A DNA stretch of 64,000 nt from Cypionkella sp. (GTDB taxonomy: Bacteria > Pseudomonadota > Alphaproteobacteria > Rhodobacterales > Rhodobacteraceae), in assembly GCA_023255415.1 (NCBI GenBank), contig JALRIN010000005.1, positions 1-64,000 on the forward strand, read 5' to 3'. The translations under genes and the position numbers were made by a program. Positions 53,528 through 62,716 of the stretch are shown piece by piece (position 1 is the stretch's first letter; each line of letters starts with the position of its first letter). Under the pieces are notes generated by a model. The model saw only the letters and a program-made list of their open reading frames with translations, was not told where the DNA came from and ran no database searches.

Positions 53528-53989
53528 ATGTCGACGATCGAAGCCCGCCTTGCAGAACTTGGTGTTAGCCTGCCCGACGCGCCTGCTCCGGCGGCAAATT
53601 ACGTGCCCTTTGTTGTGGTTGGCAATCTTGTGCATATTTCGGGGCAGATCAGCCAAACTGCGGCGGGGCTGACCAAAGGCAAACTTGGCGCAGATATGAC
53701 GGTTGAAGCTGGAGCAGAGGCCGCGAAATCCTGTGCGATTTCGCTGCTGGCACAGCTGAAAAAGGCCTGCGACGGCGATCTTTCGCGCTTGGTGCGGGCG
53801 GTTAAACTGGTGGGCTTTGTCAATTCGACCGCAGATTTCACCGATCAGCCCAAGGTGATCAACGGCGCGTCAGACTTTCTGGTGGCCGCATTGGGTGACG
53901 CGGGGCGGCATGCGCGTTCGGCGGTTTCGGCGGCATCGCTGCCGCTTGGCGTCGCGGTGGAAATCGAAGGCATTTTCGAGATACGCTGA
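53528..53989 (+). CDS. RidA-family enamine/imine deaminase-like protein
   Basis: A 153-residue YjgF/YER057c/UK114 protein. It has VVVGNLVHISGQISQTAAG and the C-terminal ARSAVSAASLPLGVAVEIEG containing the arginine expected to hold the substrate carboxylate. It resembles the longer RidA subgroup that begins IEARLAELG. Classic RidA hydrolyses reactive 2-aminoacrylate; this subgroup's substrate is less certain. One-base overlap with the next gene. Confidence 0.88.
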   Translation: MSTIEARLAELGVSLPDAPAPAANYVPFVVVGNLVHISGQISQTAAGLTKGKLGADMTVEAGAEAAKSCAISLLAQLKKACDGDLSRLVRAVKLVGFVNSTADFTDQPKVINGASDFLVAALGDAGRHARSAVSAASLPLGVAVEIEGIFEIR

Positions 53990-54759
53990 TGCGCGCTCCT
54001 CTTCCTGCCGCCTTCTTAACCACGCCGATTGCACATCGCGCCTATCATAATCGCGCCGCGCGCCGCCCCGAGAATTCTCGGGCGGCGATAAAGGCGGCGA
54101 TAGAGGCCGGCTATGCCATTGAAATTGATCTGCAACTTTCGGCGGACACCATCGCGATGGTGTTTCACGACGAAGACCTGGGGCGGCTGACCCAGGCTTC
54201 TGGTCTGGTCGCAAACCATAGCGCTGCGGACTTGGGCCAGATCAAGCTGCGCGACAGCGACGAAGGCATCCCAACCTTGACAGAGGTGCTGGAACTGGTT
54301 GCAGGGCGCGTGCCGCTGCTGATCGAGATCAAAGATCAAACCGGGCTGATGTCTGAAACCGATGGCCAGTTAGAGAAGGCAACGGCGGCAGAGCTTGCGC
54401 ATTATGTGGGCCCGGTTGCGGTGATGTCGTTCAACCCGCATGCGATTGCGCGCATGGCCAGTCTTGCGCCACAGATCGCGCGGGGGCTGACCACTTCGGC
54501 CTATGATCCGGCCGATTGGGCGCCGCTGCCGGCGCAAACCTGCGCCGATTTGCGCGCGATTCCCGATTATGATCGCGCGCTTTGCAGCTTTATCAGCCAC
54601 GAGGCCGCCGATCTGGCCGCCCCGCGGGTGGCAGAGTTGCACGCACAGGGTGCAGCGATTTTGTGCTGGACGATCAAATCTGCCAAAGCCGAGGCAATAG
54701 CGCGCAATTATGCGCAGAATATCACCTTCGAAGGCTATGCGGCCTTGCTTCCGGCCTAG
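53989..54759 (+). CDS. Glycerophosphodiester phosphodiesterase-like protein
   Basis: A 256-residue TIM-barrel GDPD. N-terminal IAHRAYHNRAARRPENSRAA holds the first catalytic His and Glu; AIEIDLQLSADTIAMVFHDE gives the metal Glu/Asp and second His; PLLIEIKDQTG continues the active site. No signal peptide, so a cytoplasmic role in recycling glycerophosphodiesters is likely. Close to ridA and a FemAB-like gene. Confidence 0.9.
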   Translation: MRAPLPAAFLTTPIAHRAYHNRAARRPENSRAAIKAAIEAGYAIEIDLQLSADTIAMVFHDEDLGRLTQASGLVANHSAADLGQIKLRDSDEGIPTLTEVLELVAGRVPLLIEIKDQTGLMSETDGQLEKATAAELAHYVGPVAVMSFNPHAIARMASLAPQIARGLTTSAYDPADWAPLPAQTCADLRAIPDYDRALCSFISHEAADLAAPRVAELHAQGAAILCWTIKSAKAEAIARNYAQNITFEGYAALLPA

Positions 54760-54798
54760 GCTGCTCCATGTTGTGGCACAGCACAGACGGGGGCTAAG

Positions 54799-55947
54799 GT
54801 GTCACTGCAAGCCGATCTTCTGAACGGAATGTCCGAGATTTCTGCCCAAGACTGGGATGCTTTGGCTTGCCCCGAGGGCAGGGCGATTGACCCTTTTACC
54901 ACGCATCGGTTTTTGGCAGCGCTGGATGCTTCGGGCTCGACCGGCAAGGGCAGTGGCTGGCAAACTCGCCCTTTGGTGCTGCGCGATGGTGCGGCCGTAG
55001 CGGCGCTGCCGCTTTATGTCAAATCGCATAGTCAGGGCGAATATATCTTTGACCATGGCTGGGCGCAGGCCTTAGAGCGCGCGGGCGGCAGCTATTACCC
55101 CAAACTGCAAGTTGCAGTGCCCTTCACCCCTGCCACCGGCAGGCGGTTTCTGGGCGATCCAAAATGGCGCGAAACCCTGCTGGAAACCGCGATTTCGATC
55201 GCGGATCAAAACGGCCTGTCTTCGCTACATTTCACCTTTTGCACCGAGGAAGAGGCAGAGGCGCTGGCCGGAAAGCACGGGCTGTTGCACCGGATCACTC
55301 AGCAGTTTCATTGGGAAAACAACGGCTACGCTGACTTTGACGGCTTTTTGGCAGCCCTTTCCAGTCGCAAGCGCAAGATGATCCGCAAGGAACGCGAAAC
55401 CGCGCGGGCCTCTGGCCTGACCATACGCAACCTAACCGGCGCGCAAATCGAACCGCAGCATTGGGATGCGTTTTGGCAGTTTTACCAAGACACCGGCGCG
55501 CGCAAATGGGGCACGCCCTATCTGACCCGTAGCTTTTTCGACGAACTGCAACGCACAATGCGCGACGATGTGCTGTTGGTGCTGGCCTTTGACGGCGAAA
55601 CGCCGGTCGCGGGGGCGCTGAATTTCATCGGACGCGAGACGCTGTTTGGCCGCTATTGGGGCTGCACGCAGGAACATCCCTGTTTGCACTTTGAACTGTG
55701 CTACTATCAGGCGATCGAATGGGCCATCGCCAACGGCTTGGCCCGTGTCGAAGCCGGCGCGCAGGGCGAACACAAACTTGCGCGCGGTTATCTGCCAACA
55801 CCGGTGCATTCGCTGCACTATATTGCCGATCCGTCGTTTCGCGATGCCGTGGCGCGCTATTTGGCAGAAGAACGTCGCGCGGTGGATGAAGAGATCGAGG
55901 TGTTGACCGCCTATGGCCCCTTCCGCCGCGTTGAAACCGAAGATTGA
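54799..55947 (+). CDS. FemAB/GNAT-fold acyltransferase (DUF482, peptidogalycan biosynthesis-type)
   Basis: A 382-residue protein of the DUF482 family, annotated as peptidogalycan biosynthesis or GNAT protein. Key stretches are CPEGRAIDPFTTHRFLAALD, HFTFCTEEEAEALAG, LSSRKRKMIRKERETARASG and AGAQGEHKLARGYLPTPVHS. The start is GTG at 54799 with GGGGG before it. Biochemical function is not established for the family. Confidence 0.85.
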   Translation: MSLQADLLNGMSEISAQDWDALACPEGRAIDPFTTHRFLAALDASGSTGKGSGWQTRPLVLRDGAAVAALPLYVKSHSQGEYIFDHGWAQALERAGGSYYPKLQVAVPFTPATGRRFLGDPKWRETLLETAISIADQNGLSSLHFTFCTEEEAEALAGKHGLLHRITQQFHWENNGYADFDGFLAALSSRKRKMIRKERETARASGLTIRNLTGAQIEPQHWDAFWQFYQDTGARKWGTPYLTRSFFDELQRTMRDDVLLVLAFDGETPVAGALNFIGRETLFGRYWGCTQEHPCLHFELCYYQAIEWAIANGLARVEAGAQGEHKLARGYLPTPVHSLHYIADPSFRDAVARYLAEERRAVDEEIEVLTAYGPFRRVETED

Positions 55948-55958
55948 AAGGAAAATTC

Positions 55959-56333
55959 ATGGCTGACTTGCTTTCCAGCGAAGCACGCACCGCCAATCTG
56001 CCCGGCTTGGGCGAAACCGGCTGGGGGGCGGTGGCGGGGCGTGATGCGATCCGCAAGATCTGGAAGTTTCGCAATTTCTCAGAGGCTTGGGGCTTTATGA
56101 CCCGCGCGGCGCTTGCGGCGGAAAAGCTGAACCATCACCCCGAATGGTCGAACAAATATAATATCGTCGATGTCACCTTGGTGACCCATGATTGCGACGG
56201 CCTGTCGGATCTGGATCTGAAGCTGGCCAGTCTGATGGACAAAGCCGCAGGCCCGGCCGAAGTGATCCGTGATCACTCCGAACCGATTTCCTGTCTGTGC
56301 GAGACCCGCGCCAAGGGGCACGGGCTCGCCTAG
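55959..56333 (+). CDS. phhB: Pterin-4a-carbinolamine dehydratase, with C-terminal extension
   Basis: Dehydrates 4a-hydroxytetrahydrobiopterin formed by aromatic amino-acid hydroxylases. The core has RDAIRKIWKFRNFSEAWGFM, KLNHHPEWSNKYNIVDVTLV (the catalytic histidines) and VTHDCDGLSDLDLKLASLMD. The family usually ends near here (about 97 residues); this protein runs on to 124 with AEVIRDHSEPISCLCETRAK. That tail could come from loss of the original stop. No phenylalanine hydroxylase is in the window. Start ATG at 55959 after AAAGGA. Confidence 0.88.
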   Translation: MADLLSSEARTANLPGLGETGWGAVAGRDAIRKIWKFRNFSEAWGFMTRAALAAEKLNHHPEWSNKYNIVDVTLVTHDCDGLSDLDLKLASLMDKAAGPAEVIRDHSEPISCLCETRAKGHGLA

Positions 56334-56335
56334 GG

Positions 56336-56824
56336 TTAGATCGCGGCCAGCATCGCCTCGCCACCCGAGATGTCGCATTGACCGGCGTTTTCTTCGGCGT
56401 GCAAAACCTTGACCACACCATCAACCGCATAAAGCGCATAGCGCTTGGAGCGGTCAAAGAAGCCAATCGGCGGCACGGTAAAGTTCATCCCGATGGCCTT
56501 GGTAAAGGCGCTGTCGACATCGCCCAGCATGGTGATGCCGGCCGAAGTTGCCCCCGTGCTGTCGCCCCAAGCCTTCATCACAAAGGCATCATTGACTGAA
56601 ACGCAGATCACCTCGTCAACGCCTTTTGCGGCCAGTTTGTCTTGGGTGCGGATAAAGCTTGGCACATGCGCGCTGGTGCAGGTGCCGGTATAGGCCCCGG
56701 GCAAACCAAAGATCACCACTTTGCGGCCCGCCAGCTTGGCGGCCAGCGACACGGATTCCGGGCCATTCGCGCCCATGACCTGAAGTTGTGCGTCCGGCAG
56801 TGTTGCACCTACTGAAATCGTCAT
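56336..56824 (-). CDS. Peroxiredoxin, Prx5 type
   Basis: A 162-residue thiol peroxidase of the Prx5 group. The active site reads LPGAYTGTCTSAHVPSF (P-x3-T-x2-C, peroxidatic Cys about 48). ISVNDAFVMKAWG-like segment CVSVNDAFVMKAWGDSTGA is typical. A second cysteine (NAGQCDISGG) is near the C-terminus. Start 56824 (MTISVGATLPDAQLQ). Divergent from a flavoprotein reductase, with 80 bases between starts. Confidence 0.93.
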   Translation of the reverse strand: MTISVGATLPDAQLQVMGANGPESVSLAAKLAGRKVVIFGLPGAYTGTCTSAHVPSFIRTQDKLAAKGVDEVICVSVNDAFVMKAWGDSTGATSAGITMLGDVDSAFTKAIGMNFTVPPIGFFDRSKRYALYAVDGVVKVLHAEENAGQCDISGGEAMLAAI

Positions 56825-56904
56825 AATATCTCCCCTTCGCGTTGCGTTTTCTTGCTGTGCAGATATAGGCTTTGCAACAGACATCGACCAGAGGGGTTGG
56901 CAAA

Positions 56905-58110
56905 ATGGACGTAGTTGTGATCGGCGCGGGTCAAGCGGGGGCGGCGGTTGCGGCCAAACTGCGGGCTTTGGGTCACGACGGGTCTATCACCTTGATCGGC
57001 GAAGAAACCGCGCCGCCCTATCAGCGCCCGCCCTTGTCAAAAGCCTATTTGCTGGGGCAGATGGAGGCTGAACGGCTGTGGCTGCGGGGGCCCGAGTTTT
57101 ACGCCGACAACGCGATTGATCTGCGCTTGGGTCATCCTGTGCAAGCAATTGATCCGGTGAAGAAAACCGTGACAGTCGGGCTTGAGACTCTGACCTATGA
57201 TCAGCTGGTTCTGGCCACAGGATCCATCCCGCGTCGGTTGCCAGCGGCGATTGGCGGTGGCTTGGACGGCGTCTTTACCGTGCGCAGCCTGGCCGATGTT
57301 GATGTAATGCAGCCCGAATTTGTGGCTGGGCGGCGGCTGATCATCGTGGGCGGCGGCTATATTGGGCTGGAGGCTGCCGCAGTGGCCGCCAAGCTGGGGC
57401 TGGATGTTACGGTTTTAGAGATGGCGCCGCGGATTTTGCAGCGCGTCGCCTCGCCCGAGACCAGCGCCTATTTCCGCGACCTGCATCAGGCGCATGGAGT
57501 GAAAATCCTTGAGGCAACCGGGCTTGACCGCCTGCTGGGCGAGGTCAGGGTGACGGGGGCGCGTCTGACCGATGGCCGCGAATTGCCTGCCGATTTTGTC
57601 ATCGTCGGCGTCGGAATCATGCCTGCAACCGCGCTTGCCGAACAGGCTGGACTGGAGATTGACAATGGCATCAAAACCGGCGCTTTGGGCCGCACCTCTG
57701 ATCCGTCGATCTGGGCGGCGGGCGATTGCGCCAGCTTTCCGCATGGCGCCGGGCGGCTGCGCTTGGAATCTGTGGGCAATGCGATTGATCAGGCCGAAGC
57801 GGTGGCCGAAAACATCCTGGGCGCGAACCAGCCCTATGTTGCGAAACCGTGGTTTTGGTCGGATCAATATGACTGCAAGCTGCAAATCGCAGGGCTGAAC
57901 ACGGGCTATGACAGCATCGTGACGCGCGGGCCGGAAGGGGCGTCGGTGTCGTTCTGGTATTATTGCGGCGATCAGCTTTTGGCCGTCGATGCCATGAATG
58001 ATCCGCGCGCCTATATGGTGGGCAAGCGCTTGATCGAAGCCGGCAAATCTCCCAGCAAGGCCATGGTCGCGGACCCAAACCTTGCGCTGAAAAGCCTGCT
58101 GACCGCATGA
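56905..58110 (+). CDS. FAD-dependent ferredoxin/rubredoxin reductase-like protein
   Basis: A 401-residue two-dinucleotide-binding flavoprotein of the putidaredoxin/ferredoxin reductase group. FAD motif VVIGAGQAGAAVAAKLRALG, PPYQRPPLSKAYL, NAD motif IIVGGGYIGLEAAAVAAKLG, and second FAD contact IWAAGDCASFPHG. It transfers electrons from NAD(P)H to a small iron-sulfur protein, whose gene is not next to it. The start is at 56905 (MDVVVIGAGQAG). Stop overlaps rsmD. Confidence 0.9.
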   Translation: MDVVVIGAGQAGAAVAAKLRALGHDGSITLIGEETAPPYQRPPLSKAYLLGQMEAERLWLRGPEFYADNAIDLRLGHPVQAIDPVKKTVTVGLETLTYDQLVLATGSIPRRLPAAIGGGLDGVFTVRSLADVDVMQPEFVAGRRLIIVGGGYIGLEAAAVAAKLGLDVTVLEMAPRILQRVASPETSAYFRDLHQAHGVKILEATGLDRLLGEVRVTGARLTDGRELPADFVIVGVGIMPATALAEQAGLEIDNGIKTGALGRTSDPSIWAAGDCASFPHGAGRLRLESVGNAIDQAEAVAENILGANQPYVAKPWFWSDQYDCKLQIAGLNTGYDSIVTRGPEGASVSFWYYCGDQLLAVDAMNDPRAYMVGKRLIEAGKSPSKAMVADPNLALKSLLTA

Positions 58111-58664
58111 GGATTATCGGCGGCACGGCGCGGGGGTTGCACCTAAGCCCGCTTGGCGAAGGCGATGCAGCGGCGCATTTGCGTCCCACTTCGGACCGCG
58201 TGCGCGAGTCGATCTTTAATCTGCTGATCAATGGCGGCTACGGCAACCCCTTGCGCGGCGCGCGGGTGTTGGATGTCTTTGCAGGCACCGGCGCGCTTGG
58301 GCTAGAGGCGCTGTCACGCGGCGCGGCCGAGGCGGTTTTCATTGAAAACGGCGCAACCTCGACTGCCATTCTAAAGCGCAACATCGCGCTGATGCGGGCA
58401 GAGCCGCGCTGCGAGATCTTGCGGCGCGATGCCCTGAAACCGGGGATCAATCCGGGTGCGGCGTTTGACGTGGTGTTTCTGGACCCGCCCTATGGCAAGG
58501 CGATGGGCGAGGCGGCTTTGCAGGCGCTGCGACCGTGGCTTGCCGCCGAGGCGCTTGTGATCTGGGAAGAAAACCTAAAACCAGCGACGCCCGACGGGTT
58601 TATACAGCTGGATCAGCGCAAATATGGCGATACTTTGGTGACGATCCTGAGGGCCGAGCCATGA
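58107..58664 (+). CDS. rsmD: 16S rRNA (guanine966-N2)-methyltransferase RsmD
   Basis: A SAM-dependent methyltransferase of 185 residues. N-terminal RIIGGTARGLHLSPLG and RPTSDRVRESIFN, SAM site VLDVFAGTGALGLEALSRGA, and catalytic DPPYGKAMG. Overlaps the reductase gene before and the HAD gene after by ATGA, forming a three-gene unit. Confidence 0.94.
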   Translation: MRIIGGTARGLHLSPLGEGDAAAHLRPTSDRVRESIFNLLINGGYGNPLRGARVLDVFAGTGALGLEALSRGAAEAVFIENGATSTAILKRNIALMRAEPRCEILRRDALKPGINPGAAFDVVFLDPPYGKAMGEAALQALRPWLAAEALVIWEENLKPATPDGFIQLDQRKYGDTLVTILRAEP

Positions 58665-59305
58665 CCCCTTCGGCTGTGCTGTTTGATTGCGACGGCGTGG
58701 TGGTGGACAGCGAAGGGCAGACCTTTGCCCTGCTGGGCGCGGAATTGGCGGGCTATGGTCTGCATCTGACGCGGGCGCAGATGGAGCAGCTGTTTCTGGG
58801 CGGCACCATTCAGGGTGTGTTTGACGCCGCGCGCGCATTAGGGGCCAATCTGCCTGCGGGCTGGGTGGCGGATTTTTACGAAAAAATCTATGCAGATCTG
58901 GCACTTGGCACCAATCTGATCGACGGAATCGAGGCGGTGCTGGACGCGCTGGACGCAAGCGGCGTGCCCTATGCTATCGGCTCGAATGGGTCAGAGGCCA
59001 AGATGGCGGTGACGCTGGGCCAACATCCGCAGCTTTTGGCGCGCTTTGGTGGCCATGTCTATTCGGGCCAAAGCCTTGGCAAACCCAAACCTGCGCCTGA
59101 TCTTTACCTTTACGCCGCAGCCCAGCTTGGCGCCGATCCTGCCCACGCGGTTGTGATCGAAGACAGCCCAAACGGGGCGATGGCAGCGCGTGCGGCGGGG
59201 ATGCGCTGCTTTGGATATGCGCCACATGGCAATGCAGCCTTAGCGGCGGTCGGCGCAGACCTGTTCAGCGAAATGAAAGACCTGGCCGCACTGTTGCGGC
59301 TTTAG
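58661..59305 (+). CDS. HAD-superfamily hydrolase
   Basis: A 214-residue HAD phosphatase. Motif I VLFDCDGVVVDSEG, motif II IGSNGSEAKM, lysine in LGKPKPAPDLYLYA, motif IV VVIEDSPNGAMAARAAGM, with a helical cap. Similar in layout to the HAD at 24639. Sugar phosphates are the commonest substrates of this subgroup; none can be assigned. Last 4 bases overlap the end of convergent map. Confidence 0.88.
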   Translation: MTPSAVLFDCDGVVVDSEGQTFALLGAELAGYGLHLTRAQMEQLFLGGTIQGVFDAARALGANLPAGWVADFYEKIYADLALGTNLIDGIEAVLDALDASGVPYAIGSNGSEAKMAVTLGQHPQLLARFGGHVYSGQSLGKPKPAPDLYLYAAAQLGADPAHAVVIEDSPNGAMAARAAGMRCFGYAPHGNAALAAVGADLFSEMKDLAALLRL

Positions 59306-60111
59306 CCATAGGTCGGATGGAACTTGCCTGCGGGCGAAAGCGTAAAGATCTCGCAGCCCGTGGCCGTCACACCGACAGAATGTTCAAACTGCGCGGACAG
59401 CGATTTATCGCGGGTCACGGCGGTCCAGTCATCGGCCAAAACCTTGGTTTCCGGGCGGCCAAGGTTCACCATCGGCTCGATGGTGAAAAACATCCCCTCT
59501 TCCAAGACCTCGCGGGCATTGGCGCGGCCATAGTGCAGCACGTTTGGCGGCGCGTGGAACACCCGACCCAGCCCATGGCCGCAGAAATCGCGCACCACCG
59601 ACATGCGGTTGGACTCGACATAAGACTGAATGGCAAAGCCGATGTCGCCAAAGGTATTGCCCGGCTTCACCGCCGCAATGCCGCGCATCAGCGCCTCGTG
59701 GGTGACTTCGATCAGCCGTTCGGCCTTGCGCGGGGCATTGCCTGCAACATACATCCGGCTGGTGTCGCCAAACCAACCCTCGACGATCACCGTCACGTCA
59801 ATGTTCAGAATATCACCATCTGCCAGGATCTTAGCGCCCGGAATGCCATGACAGACGACATGGTTGACCGAGATGCAGGAGGCGTGCTGATAGCCCTTAT
59901 AGCCGATGGTGGCCGAGGTAACGCCGCGCCGGACGATCTCTTCGCGGATGAAATCATCAATGGTTGCAGTCGAGACCCCGACTTTGACGTAATCAATCGC
60001 CATGTCCAGAATTTCAGCGGCGATCCGACCTGCTTCGCGCATGCCTGCAAAATCTGCATCCTCATAGATGCGAATGCCATCTTTTGTCACTCGACCACGG
60101 ATATCTTCCAC
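59302..60111 (-). CDS. map: Methionine aminopeptidase, type I
   Basis: Removes the initiator methionine from nascent proteins. The 269-residue protein has the pita-bread metal ligands: Asp in NIDVTVIVEGWFGDTSRM (two), His in GHGLGRVFHAPPN, Glu in FFTIEPMVN and Glu in SAQFEHSVGV. Upstream HASCISVNHVVCHGIP is standard. Start is a GTG at 60111 (EDIRGRVTKDGIRIY follows). Confidence 0.95.
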   Translation of the reverse strand: MEDIRGRVTKDGIRIYEDADFAGMREAGRIAAEILDMAIDYVKVGVSTATIDDFIREEIVRRGVTSATIGYKGYQHASCISVNHVVCHGIPGAKILADGDILNIDVTVIVEGWFGDTSRMYVAGNAPRKAERLIEVTHEALMRGIAAVKPGNTFGDIGFAIQSYVESNRMSVVRDFCGHGLGRVFHAPPNVLHYGRANAREVLEEGMFFTIEPMVNLGRPETKVLADDWTAVTRDKSLSAQFEHSVGVTATGCEIFTLSPAGKFHPTYG

Positions 60112-60259
60112 GCGCTAGCCCTCCGGTTTCGTCCTAGATAGGACAAGCCGCGCGGCAACGCCAGACCCAGGCGGCAATCTGCCGGCAGTTGGCGAAGCGT
60201 CGGGGGTTTGAAAGCGCCCTTTCGCGCCCTATACCAGTTTTAACCCAGTGGAGAACACC

Positions 60260-60982
60260 ATGCCCAACCCAACCGCCGCCATGCTTGTGATCGGGGACGA
60301 GATCCTGTCAGGACGCACACGCGATTCCAATATGCACTTTATCGCCAATGCGCTGACCGCGCGGGGCATTGATCTGGCCGAGGTGCGCATTGTCGCCGAT
60401 GTCCATGCCGAGATTGTCGCGGCAGTGCAGGCGCTTTCGGCAAAATATGATCATCTGTTCACTTCGGGAGGCATTGGCCCGACGCATGATGACATCACTG
60501 CCGATGCTGTGGCTGCGGCCTTTGGCGTGGGCATCAGCCACCGCGCTGATGCGATGGAACTTTTAGGTGCGCATTATGCCCGCCAAGGCATGGAGTTTAA
60601 CGCTGCCCGCCAGCGGATGGCGCGGATCCCAGATGGAGCTGTATTGATCGAAAACCCGGTGTCGGTCGCGCCGGGGTTTAGCCTTGGCAATTGCCATGTG
60701 ATGGCGGGGGTGCCCAAGGTGTTCGAGGCCATGGTCGCCTCGGTTTTGCCGTTGCTGACCGGCGGCGCGCCTTTGGTGACGCAAAACCTGCGGCTGATGC
60801 TGGGCGAAGGCACGGTGGCCGAAGGCTTTGGCGCTTTGGCGGCAGAGTATCCTGATCTGTCGATGGGCTCTTATCCTTTCACCCAAGATGGGGCTTACGG
60901 CACCAATCTGGTGATCCGGGGCGCCGATGGCGCGCAGGTTGCCACCGCCATGGCGCGACTGACGGCGATGTTTGCGCCATGA
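60260..60982 (+). CDS. CinA N-terminal/MoCF-type molybdopterin-binding-domain protein
   Basis: A 240-residue protein consisting of the COG1058 domain found at the N-terminus of CinA: MLVIGDEILSGRTRDSNMHF and TSGGIGPTHDDITADAVAAA. The C-terminal nicotinamide-nucleotide amidase domain (CinA-C) is absent. Archaeal and alphaproteobacterial stand-alone versions may be pyrophosphatases acting on ADP-ribose or CoA, but this is unproven. Start at 60260 after GTGGAGA. Coupled to the next gene. Confidence 0.88.
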   Translation: MPNPTAAMLVIGDEILSGRTRDSNMHFIANALTARGIDLAEVRIVADVHAEIVAAVQALSAKYDHLFTSGGIGPTHDDITADAVAAAFGVGISHRADAMELLGAHYARQGMEFNAARQRMARIPDGAVLIENPVSVAPGFSLGNCHVMAGVPKVFEAMVASVLPLLTGGAPLVTQNLRLMLGEGTVAEGFGALAAEYPDLSMGSYPFTQDGAYGTNLVIRGADGAQVATAMARLTAMFAP

Positions 60983-61686
60983 GTTTTGATCTGCGCGGGG
61001 TGATGGAGGCGACTTGGCCTGCGGCCCGCACGCAGGCGGTGGAGCCATGGCTGATCCGCGAGGGGCAAGGCGGCGGGCAACGGGTGATGGCAACCTCACC
61101 GCGCCCAGGCTGGACGGTGCAAGACATTCCGCTGGCCGAGGCCGCGATGCAGGCGCTGGGCCAGCCGTTGATTTTTGTGATCTATCCGGCTGAAGAGGCG
61201 CTGGATGCAGCACTTGCGGCGCAGGGCTATCGCCTGGTCGATCCGGTTGTCTGCTACGCGGCCAAGATCACAGATCTGGCGCTGCCGCCGCCCGATTATA
61301 TGACCACCTTTCCGCATTGGCCGCCGATGGCGATTGCCGAAACCCTGTGGCAAGAGGGCGGCATTGGCCCTGCGCGCGTGGCGGTGATGGCGCGGGCAAA
61401 GGCACCCAAGGTGGCGATTTTGGGCCGTGCCAATGACCGCGCGGCAGGCGTGGCCTTTGTCGCCCTGCATGAGGGCACCGCGATGCTGCACGCGCTAGAG
61501 GTCACACCCGCCCAGCGTCGGCAGGGTGCCGCCAACAATATCTTGCGGGCCGCGGTGAAATGGGCACAAGATAATGGCGCGCATAGCTTTTCCTTGGTGG
61601 TGACCGAAGCCAATACAGCTGCACGCGCGCTTTATACTTCTCTTGGTTTAGAGCTTGTGGGACAGTATCATTATCGTCGGAAATAA
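60979..61686 (+). CDS. GNAT-family N-acetyltransferase
   Basis: A 235-residue protein whose C-terminal half carries the GNAT acetyl-CoA loop (ALEVTPAQRRQGAANNILRA) and following strand FSLVVTEANTAARALYTSLG. The N-terminal half is GNAT-like but degenerate, as in tandem-GNAT proteins. The start overlaps the CinA-like gene stop. Substrate unknown. Confidence 0.86.
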   Translation: MSFDLRGVMEATWPAARTQAVEPWLIREGQGGGQRVMATSPRPGWTVQDIPLAEAAMQALGQPLIFVIYPAEEALDAALAAQGYRLVDPVVCYAAKITDLALPPPDYMTTFPHWPPMAIAETLWQEGGIGPARVAVMARAKAPKVAILGRANDRAAGVAFVALHEGTAMLHALEVTPAQRRQGAANNILRAAVKWAQDNGAHSFSLVVTEANTAARALYTSLGLELVGQYHYRRK

Positions 61687-61706
61687 CCCTTCAAGGGGCC
61701 GAGCAG

Positions 61707-62624
61707 GTGTTTGTGCGGTTAGATAAAACTGTTTTCCTTGGCCTGGCGCTTTTGGGCGCAATGGTGCATCCGCTTTGGGCGGAGCCCGATCTGGTTTTGA
61801 CCTTTCCAGCCGCCGCCGAACAGACAGCCGAAAGCCACGAGATCGGCAGCTTCGCGCTTGCCTCTGGCGCTTTTGTCGCAGGAAAAGCCGCGATGGTACA
61901 GGGGGTGGGGCAGCTGCGGCAAGTGGCGTGGCGGCTTGCGATTGCGCGCCCAGCAACCAAGGATCTGATGCAGGATTTGACGCTGCAGGTGGTGCAAGCC
62001 GGCTATCAACCGATCTTCGAGTGCAGTGATCAGGCCTGTGGTGGTTTCGATTTTCGGTTTTATATCAAAACTTTGCCGGAACCCGCCTTGCATATTGATC
62101 TGGGCGATTTCCGCTATCTTTTGGCGCAGCGGCAGGGTCAGGCGGGGCTGGACTATGCCAGTCTTTTGGTCTCGCGCGGGGCAGAGGCGGGCTTTGTGCA
62201 ACTGACCCTCGCGGACAGTGCGGCCCCACCGCCTGTTGACGCGCAAAGCAATCTGGCACTTGCCTTGACGGCGGCGCAAAAGGTGGTGCTAGAGGATCTG
62301 GATTTCCCCGCAGGCTCGGCCAGTCTTGCGCCAGGCGATTACGCCAGCCTGCGCGATTTGGCGGCTTGGTTGCAGGCAGATCCCAAACGGCGGGTGACTT
62401 TGATCGGTCATACCGATGCCACGGGATCGCTTTCTGGCAATATTGCGCTGTCAAAAAAGCGTGCTGCCAGCGTGCAGGCGCTGCTGCTGGCAAAATTTGA
62501 CCTAAAGCCAGAGCAGGTCGATTTCGACGGGCTGGGCCCCGCCGCACCGCGCGCTGACGACGCCACCGCAGCTGGCCGCGCGCTGAACCGGCGGGTCGAG
62601 GTCGTGGTTTCGCCGCAAGGTTAA
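61707..62624 (+). CDS. OmpA-family outer-membrane/periplasmic protein
   Basis: A 305-residue exported protein. Signal peptide (FLGLALLGAMVHPLWA, cleaved before EPDL), a unique N-terminal region with a likely disulfide (ECSDQACGGFDF), and a C-terminal OmpA peptidoglycan-binding domain with LIGHTDATGSLSGNIALSKK and GRALNRRVEVVV. Start is GTG at 61707, preceded by AAGGGG; a GTG two codons later is possible. Anchors the outer membrane to the wall. Confidence 0.86.
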   Translation: MFVRLDKTVFLGLALLGAMVHPLWAEPDLVLTFPAAAEQTAESHEIGSFALASGAFVAGKAAMVQGVGQLRQVAWRLAIARPATKDLMQDLTLQVVQAGYQPIFECSDQACGGFDFRFYIKTLPEPALHIDLGDFRYLLAQRQGQAGLDYASLLVSRGAEAGFVQLTLADSAAPPPVDAQSNLALALTAAQKVVLEDLDFPAGSASLAPGDYASLRDLAAWLQADPKRRVTLIGHTDATGSLSGNIALSKKRAASVQALLLAKFDLKPEQVDFDGLGPAAPRADDATAAGRALNRRVEVVVSPQG

Positions 62625-62716
62625 CAGGATGTGAACGGCGCGGCGGCAGCCATAACTGATTTTTGACGCCCCGCCGCGATGCTTTTGATCCAAACAGCCC
62701 ATGCCGGAGCGCCAAA

